Below are positions 49,055 to 60,965 of a stretch of 64,000 nucleotides of DNA, in pieces. The stretch covers positions 9,224,001-9,288,000 of the forward strand of contig OZ038464.1 in NCBI GenBank assembly GCA_964036295.1. The letters are read 5' to 3'. Position 1 is the stretch's first letter; every line of letters starts with the position of its first letter. The notes under the pieces are model-generated. The model worked only from the letters and a program-made list of their open reading frames with translations. It was not told the origin of the DNA and did no database searches. Origin of the DNA: Plumapathes pennacea. Its lineage: Eukaryota; Cnidaria; Anthozoa; Antipatharia; Myriopathidae. Both the position numbers and the translations under genes were made by a program.

Positions 49055-51078
49055 TCATGGCATTGGTGGTGGCTCATCTTCATCAGAATCAAATTCCACA
49101 TTTTCATCTTTCCTCCACTTTCCATTCCAATCTCTTATCCAACCATCCCTTGTGAGTCTGGCAATATGTTCCTGTTGTGCTCTTTCTTCAGTGCTGGCCT
49201 CAACAAGTGTCACAGTCTTTGCTATACTTTTCTCCTTTGTGCTACAGTGGGAAACAGTGCGGCAAGTATGTGAAGCAGACTTAGCACTGCTTGTTGCCTT
49301 TTTCTGACTGTCACTAAATCTATCATTCACATTACCTGGTAAAGCCACAGCTATATCTTTTTGTGCTTTTCTTGTACAGGTATGTGAGAATTTGGAATCC
49401 AACATTACTCTTGACTGAAAAAAAGGCACATTTTTTTGTTTCACTGGTTGGTCTGAACCTTGATTTGACTTGATTGATCCTGATAAATTTGTTAATGCCA
49501 GCTCCTTCCTCTTCTGTGTTAATGTCAAAAGTGGAGCTTCTTCTTGTCCCTGGTCAAAGTCAGGTTTGCTATTTTTCAGGTAGTTTTCTTGCGCTCGCTT
49601 TTGCCTCAATTCTGCATCTTCTCTCAGTTTCTCAAGTCTTATTTTAGCATCTGAAGAAAAAAAAGATTGCATTCTGTTCATTCATGCACACAAGGTTAGT
49701 ACTGTTACATGCATGTACTGTACCATATTTTATAGGTGCTCACCTTTAAAATATATGCATGCTCTGATTGGCTAAATAACTGTAAATAACTGTAAAAAGA
49801 TGAGAGTACGGTACACGCTGGAGTGATACGTGATGTATTTTATTGACTAATTATTTTACAAAAGGTGGCATGGTTTCCCTACGCTACTCTTGTGTTCTTC
49901 CAACTTCCCGTGTGTTTAGATGAGTCTATATTACATTTTGGGAACGTTTTATATATTTCTTAAATACAATTTGCTTACTTGCTAGATGCTTCTTTCCTTG
50001 TCTGTGAATGCTCAAGACTGCCACAGTGTCAAAAACAGGGTTGTGTCTACACACAAGACAGGCAAACCTGTGAAATAACAATATTGTGTTAACTAATTAT
50101 TCAATAGGCTTACTAAGGTGTTTAATAACAACCTAGACCCTACAAATTTTCAGAACCATTGCCCGCCTAACAATGCTTTATAAAATGAGGAACAACTTAG
50201 TATATGCTGATACAGCAGTAAGCTCCAACCAGTGACCTATTAACTCTACTCGTTCCTCTGAGCATGCTTACAAACTGCCCACTATCAAATGTGATTATTT
50301 TAAGTATTTGTTCTACCCTAGAACACTCCTAGCTTGGAATCAACTCCCAAAGGGCATTGCTTTTAGCAAATCTCTGTTAAGTTTTAAGGGAGCTATCTCC
50401 TCTATTTATTAGTTATTATTATTTTAAATAATATTGAAATTTAAAGTATTCATTATTAAGTATTTTAAGTATCTGAGTGTTCTACCCTAGAACACTCCTA
50501 GCTTGGAACCAACTTCCAAAGGGCATTGCAGCCTTAAGCAAATCACTGTAAAGTTTTTAAGGGAGCTATCTCCTCTATTTATCAGTTATCATATCATTTT
50601 TAATTAATATTGAAATTTTAATTTTTTAATTTAAACACAGTCTGTAATGCTTAGTATTGAGCGAAGACTTATGTGGTAAATAAATAAACAAATAAATAAA
50701 TAAATAAATAAATAAATAGACCTGTATGTTTTGCCTACAGTACTCGGCTCAATTTAAAAACTAGAACAGTGATAGTCTTGACTGATAGTCGTTCCAGTTT
50801 TCACCTACAAAACTGCTTCGATCGCAACCTCTTACATGGTCTGCGTTGATACAACAGATCGTAACAAGTAGAAAACCAAACCTTCCATTCTTCATCAGGG
50901 TGGCTTCGTCATCAGGGATGTCTTCCAAAAGCAACTCAGACACTCTGAATTTCTGCAAAATAAAACGGACATCAAGAAGTTTAGCTCACTGCATGATTCA
51001 AGCTAATTTCCTGACAAAATTACGTACCTTTTGTACTTTTATAGAATCAAAATCATCTCCAACTCGCTTGAAAGCCAT
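49055..51078 (-). CDS. SCNM1: Sodium channel modifier 1 homolog (SCNM1), minor-spliceosome zinc-finger protein, 4 exons
   Basis: SCNM1 is a nuclear zinc-finger protein of the U12-dependent (minor) spliceosome, first named as a mouse modifier of Scn8a splicing. Exons in transcript order: 51078-51028, 50952-50882, 50067-49979, 49650-49055. They join to 268 aa (human about 230). The N-terminus MAFKRVGDDFDSIKVQK, then IPDDEATLMKNGRF, lead into a C2H2-type finger: CLVC, then H..GKKH spaced as in the family. A lysine-rich, low-complexity middle follows. The conserved C-terminus has GWIRDWNGKW, KDENVEFDSDEDEPP and ends PPMP. All splice sites are GT-AG. It is convergent with RSPH14, with about 1 kb between stop codons. 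The middle is longer than in mammals and poorly conserved. Confidence 0.94.
50340..50610. repeat. Two tandem copies of an ~155 bp unit in SCNM1 intron 2
   Basis: TTCTACCCTAGAACACTCCT followed by AGCTTGGAA occurs at 50311 and again at 50479, each followed by AAAGGGCATTGC and GGGAGCTATCTCCTCTATTT. Confidence 0.85.
50680..50720. repeat. (AAAT)n microsatellite
   Basis: About nine AAAT tetramers in SCNM1 intron 2. Confidence 0.9.
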
Positions 51079-51869
51079 TGTATCACACATGCTTCTTCAA
51101 TACTTTGTGTTGATAACAATATTGTGCAGCAGGCACACATTTATGGCCAGCGGTAAATATAGGTAGTACCCAGCCTCTCGAATCGTGAAAATGGCGTAAA
51201 AAGTCGCGTGAAAATATTCTGAGCATTGACTTCGCTGAAGTGGATTAACTTCTTGGGTCTCAAGCATGGTGGCGCCTGCCTTAAGGTATTCTTTGAGATC
51301 ACGCACATTCTAAGCTTATTTTGTGAAGGTTCGTACGGCTTTAGAATGTCTAAATATGATCTGTTTGTGACAACTCGTGGACCGACTCAGTATTATAAAA
51401 CCGACGGAACACAACCACAAAACGTTTGTGCGCTGGCATATTGCTGTATATATGCGGGTGGAACCATCTAAAATAGCTGCAGAAGCCCAATTTACGCTAA
51501 CATTGTACCAAATGTCGACTGCTGGTGTTTAATCCCGGCTTATACACTGACCAAGTCACGCTCAACGTGCACGCAACATTGTTGCAAGTTTTTGAAACGG
51601 TTTCAAGAACTTGCAACATGTTGCGGCACTGCAGAAATCGAAGATGCATTCAGTACACGCGAACGATTGTTGGCGTAACATCGTATCGCACAAATCGTCG
51701 CTGCAAATCGACCAGTCTAATGCACTGATCAATTGCACCCATCCCCCCTCGGGACTTTTCGGCATGGCTGCACATTTTCCGGAAGGGGACGGAAAAGTTA
51801 GCCATTTCGTGCCGCGGCCACGCGATTAGACAACCCTCCATGATTGATCAACTTCAAGTTTTCTTTAAT

Positions 51870-52033
51870 TTCTGACCAAGATATATCATGCAATATGGAG
51901 AACTTGGCTCAGTATTGATAGCTTGCTCAAGTGAAAGCTGATTGGGCTATTCGCTTCTGCTGCATCACTACATGCATTTTCTTTTTAAAAGGCTGCGAGA
52001 ATCTGCATTTTTAGCTAGGGAGTGAAAGGGTTA
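51870..52033. repeat. Dispersed repeat ending in GTGAAAGGGTTAA (copy)
   Basis: It contains TATGGAGAACTTGG, GATAGCTTGCTCAAG and the terminal GGGAGTGAAAGGGTTAA. Related copies are near 6235-6360, 9765-9963 and, inverted, 31680-31830. Confidence 0.65.
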
Positions 52034-52698
52034 ACAACGCGTGCTCCTAGTGTGCAATCGGCTCAAAAATCCGGGTTTTATAGGGCGGAAATAAGTTTAA
52101 AAAATATATATCAATCTACCAAGAAGATGACACAATTATTAGTTTAACAGTAGCAGTCATTCATTTCGTTTCTTTTCGCATACGGCCATGATGAAAAATC
52201 ATGCAATTACAAAGTCAACTGAAGAATTTTGTCCTGTAAACGTACACACTAAAGAGAACATTAAAAGCGGTTTTAAGTTGCCCTAAAAATATCCTTTGAG
52301 CTGACAAATCTTACACCTTAGAAACCATAGTAAAACTATTTTTTTCTGAGTACCTCCTTTGGAAAAACTGCGCGGAACCAGATATAAAAGTTGAAAGAAG
52401 GACTTAAGGGCGCGTGCACGGGACCAAGGAAGTATAAGTGTTTAGTTCAGTAACGCCCTAAAGTCGACTAATAAGACTAGTTTTGAAAACTGGAGATCTA
52501 ATAACATTAAAATCGTGAATCGGTTTAATTTCTCTTCCGTTTGGGTCGGCACGAAGCATTTAGTTTTTGTCACGATTTTTTCTTGGCATGTTTTAGGGCT
52601 TTTCTCCTTGGTATTGGGTTACGCGAAGGGCACCTGGCCACAGCTGTAGTGTGCCTTTCTTCTTTTTTACTAGCTAGGGCCTAGGGCTAGCTTTTCAT

Positions 52699-52774
52699 TG
52701 CTAAAGAACCCATTCACCACCAAAGGGCAAATTGTGCCACAATTTGCCTGTGGTGGTGAATGGGTTCTTTAGCA
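52699..52774. repeat. 76 bp near-perfect palindrome
   Basis: TGCTAAAGAACCCATTCACC then ACCAAAGGGCAAATTGTG is followed by its inverse (CACAATTTGCC, GGTGGTGAATGGGTTC). Confidence 0.9.
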
Positions 52775-52831
52775 TTCTCAAACTCTTTAATTATGGATGA
52801 GGTTATCAGCCAATGGGGTAATAGTATTTGG

Positions 52832-52955
52832 TCACATGCACGAACCTTCATACCCAATGAAAACCCAGAGGAAAATCACTAGTGATTTAGATCACATATC
52901 CAAATCACTAGTGATTTTGCTCTGCGTTTTCATTGGGCACCAAGGGTCGTGCATG
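52832..52955. repeat. Inverted repeat containing paired AATCACTAGTGATT
   Basis: The left GCACGAACC, CCCAATGAAAAC, AATCACTAGTGATT is mirrored by AATCACTAGTGATT, GTTTTCATTGGG, and GGGTCGTGC; probably a small MITE. Confidence 0.75.
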
Positions 52956-53345
52956 CAAATAAGAGAAATTACACATTCAACAACACAACAAATGCAACTT
53001 TTAATGATTCTCACTCTGGCATTACTAGAATATCCTAGTAAATTACACGGATTCACACTTTGTTTGCTACTCTACTTTTGTTCATTGACAGTAATGTTAA
53101 CCTCACAATTAACAAGGTAGGCTCCGAATAAACTGCGGCGCTATCGAGTGAATCATTCAAACAATTTGTGAAAAGTGCTCCCTAGAGAAATCAGGAGAGA
53201 CATGATAAATAATAGCTCTTAATGAGGTACAAAAGTTGCAACCAGTCAAAGCAACGTCATTATATTTGGTCGAAAGAGTAAAAATTATTGTTATGAAATG
53301 GCATGCCGAACATTATTATGCACATTTGAGAAGCCATATCAAAAA

Positions 53346-53475
53346 CTCGTGCTTCGTGTTTGATCACCCATTCCAAACACCTCGAAACAATAAAAGCACT
53401 CGGCCGAAGCGGCCTCGTGCTTTCATCTGTTTCTCGGTGTTTGGAACGGGTGATGAAACACTCGCACTCGTTTTT
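53346..53475. mobile_element. Short MITE-like inverted repeat
   Basis: CTCGTGCTTCGTGTTTGATC and ACCCATTCCAAACACC pair with the inverse GGTGTTTGGAACGGGTGATG then AAACACTCGCACTCG. Confidence 0.65.
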
Positions 53476-53493
53476 GATATATTACATGAAAAG

Positions 53494-53540
53494 CTTTGCC
53501 GTCTTCTCGGTGGAGCGGCTCCACCGAGAAGACGGCAAAG
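53494..53540. repeat. 47 bp perfect palindrome with 1-base centre
   Basis: CTTTGCCGTCTTCTCGGTGG plus AGC, one G, then the exact inverse complement. It lies inside a CpG-rich patch. Confidence 0.95.
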
Positions 53541-53676
53541 TGAATCGGCCATTTTAGATGCAGTGTTCACAGTTTTTTTAGTCATTTCGCCACCAAAGGC
53601 GAATTTGATTCATCATCGAATGAAAGTTATCATTGCATGTTGTAACGGTAAAGCTTCGTGTTCTTGTGGTCCGTGA

Positions 53677-53702
53677 TTTTTTTTTTTTTTTTTTTTTTTT
53701 TG
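53677..53702. repeat. Poly-T tract
   Basis: About 26 T residues; another run at 54181-54215. Confidence 0.85.
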
Positions 53703-54775
53703 TTAAACTTGTTTGCCTATTTTTGTGTGTTTCCGGAATAGGTAATCAAATTTTAATCAAGTTGCTATAATCTGATGTGAAGGACATTACTCTATTGTAC
53801 AATTAACCGACGTTAGTGTTTGTTGCCCTATAAAGATTTTAAATGAAACAGCGTCCACGTCAATGGTGACTGAATTTCGACGCCATAATCTTAAAATGTG
53901 CTCACATTCGAGATCTGGGTAGCCCTCAAGTGTCTGCACTCTTCGCAAGATGTCCTGTCCAATATGTTCATGACGTGCATATATACAAAAGCTGCCCCAT
54001 TTCCTGAACATTTACATCTAATCCTTAAAATTTCTTCAGTCATATTATTTTACAGTCTGTAGGAATTCTGCGCTTTATTGGCATGAGGAAACGTGCGATA
54101 CTTAGTGTCTTTTTGGGGGGGATGCTGGGATCTTGAGTGTTTACGTCGTTTGCAAGATTGTTCATCGATAAGTTGAGCTCTTTTTTTTTTTTTTTTTTTT
54201 TTTGTTTTTTTTTTTATCAAAAGTAGTGACCGCAGGAAATCATGCTACTTACTAGCTCAGGCAACATGCAAAAACGTTTTCAATATCAAAATGCAGTAAG
54301 CAGAAAACGTTGTGTTTTTTATTAACAAACTGATTCCATATATCGTAGAACTGAAGACGGTGAAAATTTCGAGATCATGGAATTTGATAATACATGCAGA
54401 AACGACAAAAGAGAAAGAGAATAAAAAGAATTACCCTAAAGTTATTTGTATGTTTTCATTTGGGATTAGTCCATGAGTTCATCCACTATATCTCAAAACT
54501 GGCTTTTCGTGATCACCAAGCACTGTTGTGTACGTGATAGCTCGTTGCTTATGGAGAAATAGATGACCTCTGAGTCAAGTGATATTTACTCTTTGAACAT
54601 GGGAACAAAACATCCAAAATCAAATCAATATCTGTATTTATTTGCTGGCCAAGTTGTCAGTTGCCTGTAGCAATTATCCATAATATCGTGGATTATAGGT
54701 CCCAAACGTAGCATGTTCTCACTTATCTTATAAGCCTCTTCACTACCAAAGGTGGATTTAACTTCAACCTATGAG

Positions 54776-55470
54776 CTTCCAACTCCTGAACTGTCCAAAT
54801 GAAACCAGCTCTCAATGAGCATATTCTAATAGCAGCTTTCCCTTTCAACTCCAGAACTGTCAAATGAAACCTGTGACCATTGAAATGAAAGCTCTCAATG
54901 AGTATATTCTAATAGCGCAGCGTTCCCCTCCAACTCCTGAACTGTCAAATGAAACCTGTGACCATTTAAATGAAAGTTCTCATTATATGGAACATATTCT
55001 AAAAGCACAGTGTTCCCTTTCAAGTCCTAAACTGTCAAATGAAACCTCTGGCCATTCAACTAAAGGCTATCAATGAGCATATTTTAATAGCCAGTGTTCC
55101 CTTTCAACTTCTGAACTGTCGAATGAAACCTGAAGGTGTGAGTGCCACCAAGTTTTAAAAATATAGGTTGAGTATGTCAGTCTAAAAGCGCGGTGTTCAT
55201 ACTTTTAGTAAGGTTTCTGAACCGACAAACTCCTAACATGCTGAACTGTAGAATGAAACTCATTCAATAAGGTATAACCACTGAAATGAGTATATTTCCC
55301 TGGACGGTGAGTGTAGTTACTTCTTGTTGACGATATACTTGATATGCTCAGCTTTTACTGTGCAAGGCGAGTTTGACGTAACTGAAAAAAAAATCAACTT
55401 TCGAACTGTAAAATGAAACTCAAAGGCTCAAAGGTCTATGTGAGCACTCAAATGAAATTCTCGATGAGTA
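54776..55470. repeat. Tandem array of a ~90 bp unit (reverse orientation)
   Basis: At least five diverged units of CTCCTGAACTGTCAAATGAA, CCTGTGACCAT, GAAAGCTCTCAATGAG and CATATTCTAATAGC. The same unit appears in the opposite orientation at 58080, 59445-59590, 60805-60965 and 62003-62160. Confidence 0.85.
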
Positions 55471-56017
55471 CAATTCTAGTAGCAGAATTCTTGCAGTTAT
55501 GTAGTTGTTGAGGGGAGTTCGAGCTTTTTGCATTTTCAAAATGTTTGTTATGTATCTGTGCCAGAGATTAGAAACATGACCAGTAAAACTCAGTGTGATA
55601 ATCTCGACAGTTAGCTTAGGTTTTTGTGAGCAGATGCAGGGAGGAAATCTTATTAAATTATCTAACTGTATTCTAATGTTTATTAACCAAACGTGAATAT
55701 ATTCAGGGTGTCAACATAAGAGAGATATTGAGACCTCAAGAACTGACCTTATGAAACTTCGAGACGTCACAGTTTCTCCGTCTTTCTTATTTGCACTTGG
55801 ATTTTTCTAAATTCTTGTCTCTCGTACTGATTCACATTATTCAACACAATCACACGAATAAAGGCCGCGTTCACACCGTGCCCAGCGGACACCAGTGTGA
55901 ACACGAATTTTCGTTGGCTCGCGTACCATCGTCTAGGCACCGCGTGTACGAGATCCTGTACTTGTAATCGCGTTTGGGAACCGTGCTCAAACTTTGACAC
56001 TAACTTTAGTAGTCCTG

Positions 56018-56262
56018 GGCCCGGTTTTTCAAAGCACGATTAGGCTAATCCTGGATTAGGTATAAACTTTCTGGCCTTATGTAAGCCTGAAAACGTGAAA
56101 GTTTTGTCCACAACGACTTTTTTGGTAATGTTTTAAGCTGGAACGAGCTTTTTAATCCATCTTTGAACAAAACTCTGCAGTTTATTGGCAGAGAGGTCGA
56201 GAGAAAGAATTTCGTTAATCCTGGATTAGCTTAATAGACTTTCGAAAAACCGGGTCCAGTTT
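56018..56262. mobile_element. MITE, copy 2 of the GGCCCGGTTTTTC family
   Basis: GGCCCGGTTTTTCAAAGCAC, then GATTAGGCTAATCC, is mirrored by GGATTAGCTTAATAG and CTTTCGAAAAACCGGGTCC. Same family as 18717-18952. Confidence 0.85.
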
Positions 56263-56279
56263 ATATATGCCAGTTGCGC

Positions 56280-56521
56280 GGCCTAATGGCCTAGCAAATC
56301 GAGGACACATTTTGGCGGAAACATTGTGTCCTTCGATGTTTCCGGAATGGCAAAACGTGCGGCAACATTGTTGCGCTCCGCGCGAACACAACAAACGTTT
56401 CTGAAGAAAAATGTTTGTGTCCGCAACAAATGTTTCGCGCGTGCAAAAACGGGGCAACATTTAGGAAACATGCATGCGCTGGCAATGTTGCCGAGACAAT
56501 GTGTCCTCGTTTTGCCAGGCC
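56280..56521. mobile_element. Uninterrupted copy of the GAGGACACA MITE
   Basis: The arms TCGAGGACACATTTTGGCGG and inverted ACAATGTGTCCTCGTTTTGC frame a core with CGGCAACATTGTTGCGC. It serves as the reference for the nested copy at 22170-23220. Confidence 0.8.
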
Positions 56522-57164
56522 TTAAAGCAGAGTGTGGAGATGCTGTGGACTATCTCGTATGTTTTAACTTCAATCTCTGGTACGTACAACCCGGCACATT
56601 AAAAAATCTGCGTGGACAAATCAAAACAAAAATAGGGAGAGACAACAACAACAAAAGCAGTGAACCTCCCTGCAGTGGTTAATCGAGTCGGCAGACATGC
56701 TATTCATGTGATTATTAACGTTTCAACGAAACAGCAGAAAAATCGTCGTTAAAAATCATCTCTTGTAACATCACCTTTAACGACGATTTTCACGGAACGC
56801 CTACACCTTGGCTCCTGCTCCAAAAAACATGGCAAACCTTCACCAAAGGCAGAACTTTGTGTAAAGATTGTTATCAATTGACAGTTTAGAAGATTACTAA
56901 CCAAAAGACTAGAAAAAAATCGTCGTTAAAAATCGTCTCGTTAAAGCACGGACGCGATGCAACACTTTTAATATACATGCACGTCGACATTGCCGTTTGC
57001 TTGCGAGTCCGACGTATCTGTTTCACAATCAGTTGAACATCGAACATTAACTTGTACCCTAGTAATTCATGGCTACAATATATCAGTTCAAAAGGAAATG
57101 GAATTTTATATGCTGATTGGTAAAGTTAGGAAAATCACACAAACAACATTCACACTCAACTTAA

Positions 57165-57430
57165 TTGGTCTCCGTTTACACGGATGTGTTTTCAGTTTGC
57201 TGATTTTGAGGCGTTTTCACCTCCTTGTTTCAAAACAAAAAAAAAGGGGGGGGGGGGGGGGGATAGAAATAACCCGATTGAATTCGCTGATAAAAACGCA
57301 TCGGAAGCGCCAGCAATGCAAGTGGATCGTTTCCAAACTGTTCATTTTGTTTCCGTGGAAACGTGAAGCGAAAACGAGAGGTGAACTGCTAAACGCGTCT
57401 CGGTTTTCAAATGAAAACACATCCTTGGGT
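57165..57430. mobile_element. Diverged MITE with GTTTACACGGATG ends
   Basis: TCTCCGTTTACACGGATGTG plus TTTTCA is opposed by TGAAAACACATCC. A poly-G run lies at 57246-57261. Confidence 0.55.
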
Positions 57431-57615
57431 AAATGGATCTTTGATAGTATTTCTACAAAGTTTAGATCAAAAGAAGTTTCTGGCCGATTTTAGCATTGTA
57501 TTCAAATCCTTTTGAAAAATAAACATAAAAAAAAGGGTGCGGGAACAGAATATATAACGACTTAGAACATAAGGATCTCTCGTGCAGATATAGCCCCACA
57601 TATTTTACACAAGAG

Positions 57616-57831
57616 ATGGGTCAAAGGCCGACCGCGAATATAGGAAACAGGCTGGCGCCAACCTCATACAAATCCACTTTTTGCCGTTCTTTGCTGATTG
57701 TCAGACCAGATGACGAAGCCGGAAAGCCGACCGGAATGAAATTTAAACGCACTACAAAGAATATCTTAGAGATATGCATTTATTTGTTGGAGAGTCGGAA
57801 CCTGACCCAAAAAGGAAAATGCGGAAAATGA
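57616..57831 (+). CDS. Protein-like ORF, unidentified
   Basis: 71 codons (MGQRPTANIGNRLAPTSYKS and on, ending KCGK) with AATAAA at about 57889. Composition is plausible for a coding exon, but no family or partner exon was recognised. Confidence 0.2.
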   Translation: MGQRPTANIGNRLAPTSYKSTFCRSLLIVRPDDEAGKPTGMKFKRTTKNILEICIYLLESRNLTQKGKCGK

Positions 57832-58304
57832 TATAGTTCATTTGGTTGGTACATTCTATATTTGTCATGCTGTTGTTTCTTTTTTTCCAAATAAACGTGC
57901 AAAACTATGAATTCCACTCAGCGACAACGTAAACAGTGTAAAGTTGTACTTGCTGCGAGCTTTTGCTTGAATACATGGTCACAACAAGTTTATCTGTTCT
58001 GATTAACTTCAAATGCCAACGTCGTGAACTAAACCTCGAACGTAGGGATTGTCATTTGAATGTGATGAATGAAGGCTTCGATTCATTTGAATGGTCACTC
58101 TTTTAGGTTTCATTTGACAGTTGAAAATTTTCTGGGTTGGGTCAAATAACCCATTTTCACAATCATGCGCAGTTAGCAAATCGTGGTCCTTTTACTGACC
58201 GCATAAACGAGCGTTTGTCAAGTATATCTCTTTGCTGAGCTTGGTTTTGTTTCTACATAATTACAGTATAACTGAATAAATAGTTTTTGTCATTCTGCCT
58301 GCAG

Positions 58305-58561
58305 AGTATAATGTGGCCCACCAAAGTTATGTCAGCAATGATTGTGAAAGTGGCTTATTCGTCTTCCGCGGAAAGAGGGTTAATTTATATTTAGCAGTTC
58401 AGGAAAAGGCCAATTACTCCATCAACAGTTTACGTCTTCATTGGTCAGCTGGGTGGTCCTCTGTGAATTGGATGACAATTCCAAACCAGATATATGTACA
58501 CTATAAAAACTATTGGACTCTTGAACAAATCCTACTTTTCCATGCCCCATCTCGAACTTAA
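58305..58561 (+). CDS. Possible terminal exon, unidentified
   Basis: A TGCCTGCAG acceptor opens an 85-codon frame containing SGLFVFRGKRVNLYLAVQEK and LRLHWSAGWSSVNW, ending in TAA at 58559. AATAAA follows at about 58634. It looks protein-like, but I do not recognise it and found no upstream exon. Confidence 0.25.
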
Positions 58562-59444
58562 AGCATAATAAGCTTTATGAGAGGTGTATCTCACGACAAG
58601 AACGCTGAAAAAATGTGCAGGAACAATTGATTATAAATAAAGCAGAAAGATGCCAAAAACAAAGTGCCGAATGATCAGATGGTCTAATAAGTATAATATT
58701 ATGCCTACAAAATGTTTTCAAGTTTGACCTGCCAGCAGAAAATACCGCTACACGAGTACAAACGTTTGAATAGTCGAGTTGGGTGCTCGTTGCATGCACC
58801 ACTTAGGTCGTCATCATCTAAGACTTTACTAATCACTCTAAAAGTGTGTTCTAGCCTAGTGGATTTGTGTCTTTTTTTTTTTTTTTTCTTGCCTTAGAAG
58901 GTGATTCGGGAAAGCTGAATTGTCCTTCCTTCCTGTTTTGAACTCCTTTTGTTCTTGAAATGTGCTTTTTATATTATATCAGTTGCTTTTCTGGAAAACG
59001 AGCCCAATTTGCTTGCACAAATCTTCGGATAATTAGTAGTTTTTCTTGCTAGTTTTTGTCTCTCGGGTTGTATAGTCTTTTTGTGTACAGCTAATTATTA
59101 GCTATTTTAACGGTACTTGTACCTTTTTCAGCTTGGTGTTACCAAATAAAAGGTACTGGTTTAGAGCGGCAACAAATAATGCAAACCTGGCATAAACTGA
59201 GACTTTTTCTACACGCCACATATACACGAACCCGCTCTTTGACGTGTACACAGCCGTTAGAAGTTACACAGGTATAAAGAGCTGATTTTTAGGCAGCTTT
59301 AGATAGGGTCGGACTGGTCTAGGGTTGGGTGTTGTATACACTATAATAGTAAAACTTGACCGTTTTACTGCCATTTTTATGCAGTATCACGTTTCTCTGT
59401 ATCAGGTGTGAAATCCTATTAAGAACCACGTGAACACTGCTATC

Positions 59445-59600
59445 AGAATTTACTCATTGAGAGCTTTCATTTGAGTGGTCACACCTTTAGGTTTCATTTG
59501 ACAGTTCAGGAGTTGGAAGACAGTGATGCTTTCATTTGAGTGATCACACTTTTAGGTTTCGTTTAACAGTTCAGCCAGGAGTTGGACCTTTTATGGGTTG
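59445..59600. repeat. ~90 bp dispersed unit, forward orientation, two copies
   Basis: TTTCATTTGAGTGGTCACAC plus CTTTAGGTTTCATTTGACAG and TTCAGGAGTTGGA, repeated twice. Confidence 0.8.
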
Positions 59601-60804
59601 ATTCAAACTAGCTTTCGGTGGTGACTTCGAGTGAAGAAACAGTCCTTTTGATTGTTTATCACGAAAGCTATATTTATTTAATACAGTCAAAGTAGCCTCA
59701 CCCGTGCACTCGCGCCGAATTCTGGAAATTTCTTGCTATTTCTTCACTATAAAGAACAAATGGGGCAAAGAGGGTCCAATACTCTGCTTTTGGCTGGCAC
59801 ACTATATCAACAACTTGTCACGTAACGGTTTAGTTCATATTATAGCTCTTTCTCTCCCGTGATCTTCTGTCTAAATTAAGCATAAAAATGACAAAAGAAA
59901 ACGAAAAAGAAATAAAACGCCTTCACGAAAAACAACGGATAGGCATATTAAGATTGTTTATAGTTGTCACCCTTTATGTTTCCTTTGCACAGAAATTTAT
60001 CGAACTTTAGGAAGGTGAAATGATTGATTTTATTCCAAGCGCACTACACGTATAGCTCTACTGGCCTTGGCATATGTAAATATATATCTGCGTGTTTCCT
60101 GATCAAACCATAATTACGACAATCTGCTTACTTGAAGACTTCCAGGATTTCTATTCTTAATTCAATTAAACATTACTTATTCTTCACATTCGTTTCAAAA
60201 GCACGAAGCCAATACAGAGAGTAAATATAGAACTAAGTCAATCTCCAGTTTACAAGATTTAAGGTCCTCATTTTGTATTTGTCGTGCTCGGGCACTGTGC
60301 TTAACGGTGTGACACAAATTGTTAGTCATATTCACCCGCCAGCTGCCGATGTATAGTTCTCGTGCCGAACTTTAGGCATTAGTTACAAGGTCCTCAGCTT
60401 AATAAAAAAAAAAACTGAAAGGATTATGGGTAAAACGATTCGTTTCAAGTGGCAGGAAGGCTCGGTGGACTTATTTTGGCAATTTTTCTTTCGCCTTTTA
60501 GAAGATGATATAATTTTCTGTACTTTCTCGGAGCGAAGATAATCAATACGTTGTCCCCTCAAATTCACGTAATAGATGCGATTTGATAGCCTTTATTTCA
60601 CAGAGTTTCCGCTCACAAAACAATTCAGGACGTGTGGTCAATGGCCAAGATGCTTTGAGTTTCTAGTAGATATCCTTCCTCTCCAAAATAAGTATCCCTT
60701 TTACTTGTATGTTAAGCGTCCAATTTTAAATAATAAAAAAAAGCACAACACACAATACCGACAACAAGAACCACCCTCAACAAGAATGAAACAAAGAATC
60801 CTAT

Positions 60805-60965
60805 TAGAATGCACTCATTGAGAAGTTTGAGCCCTTTCAGTGTTCACATATTTAGGTCTCATCTGCCAGTTCAGGAGTTGGAAGTAGACACTGCTTGAGA
60901 ACTTTCATTTGAGTGGTCACACCTTTAGTTTTCATTTAGTTGACAGTTCTGGAGTTGAAGGTTTT
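60805..60965. repeat. ~90 bp dispersed unit, forward, two copies
   Basis: ATTAGAATGCACTCATTGAG, then AGTTCAGGAGTTGGAAG, followed by a second unit GAACTTTCATTTGAGTGG. Confidence 0.8.

Noticed and set aside
51028-51078. U12-type introns in SCNM1 itself, as self-regulation of a minor-spliceosome factor
   Set aside because: All three SCNM1 introns have ordinary donors (GTACGT, GTTTGG, GTAAGC) and no clear U12 branch site.
53236-53676. 146-codon plus-strand ORF
   Set aside because: Most of it covers the two inverted repeats at 53.35-53.54 kb; the open frame is a by-product of palindromic, CpG-rich repeats.
53787-54011. Minus-strand 74-codon frame (QDILRRVQTLEGYPDLECEH)
   Set aside because: It is protein-like in places, but there is no convincing splice site, neighbour or family; too weak to list as a gene.
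56990-57493. 167-codon plus-strand ORF
   Set aside because: It spans a MITE and a poly-G run (GGGGG peptide); no domain recognised.
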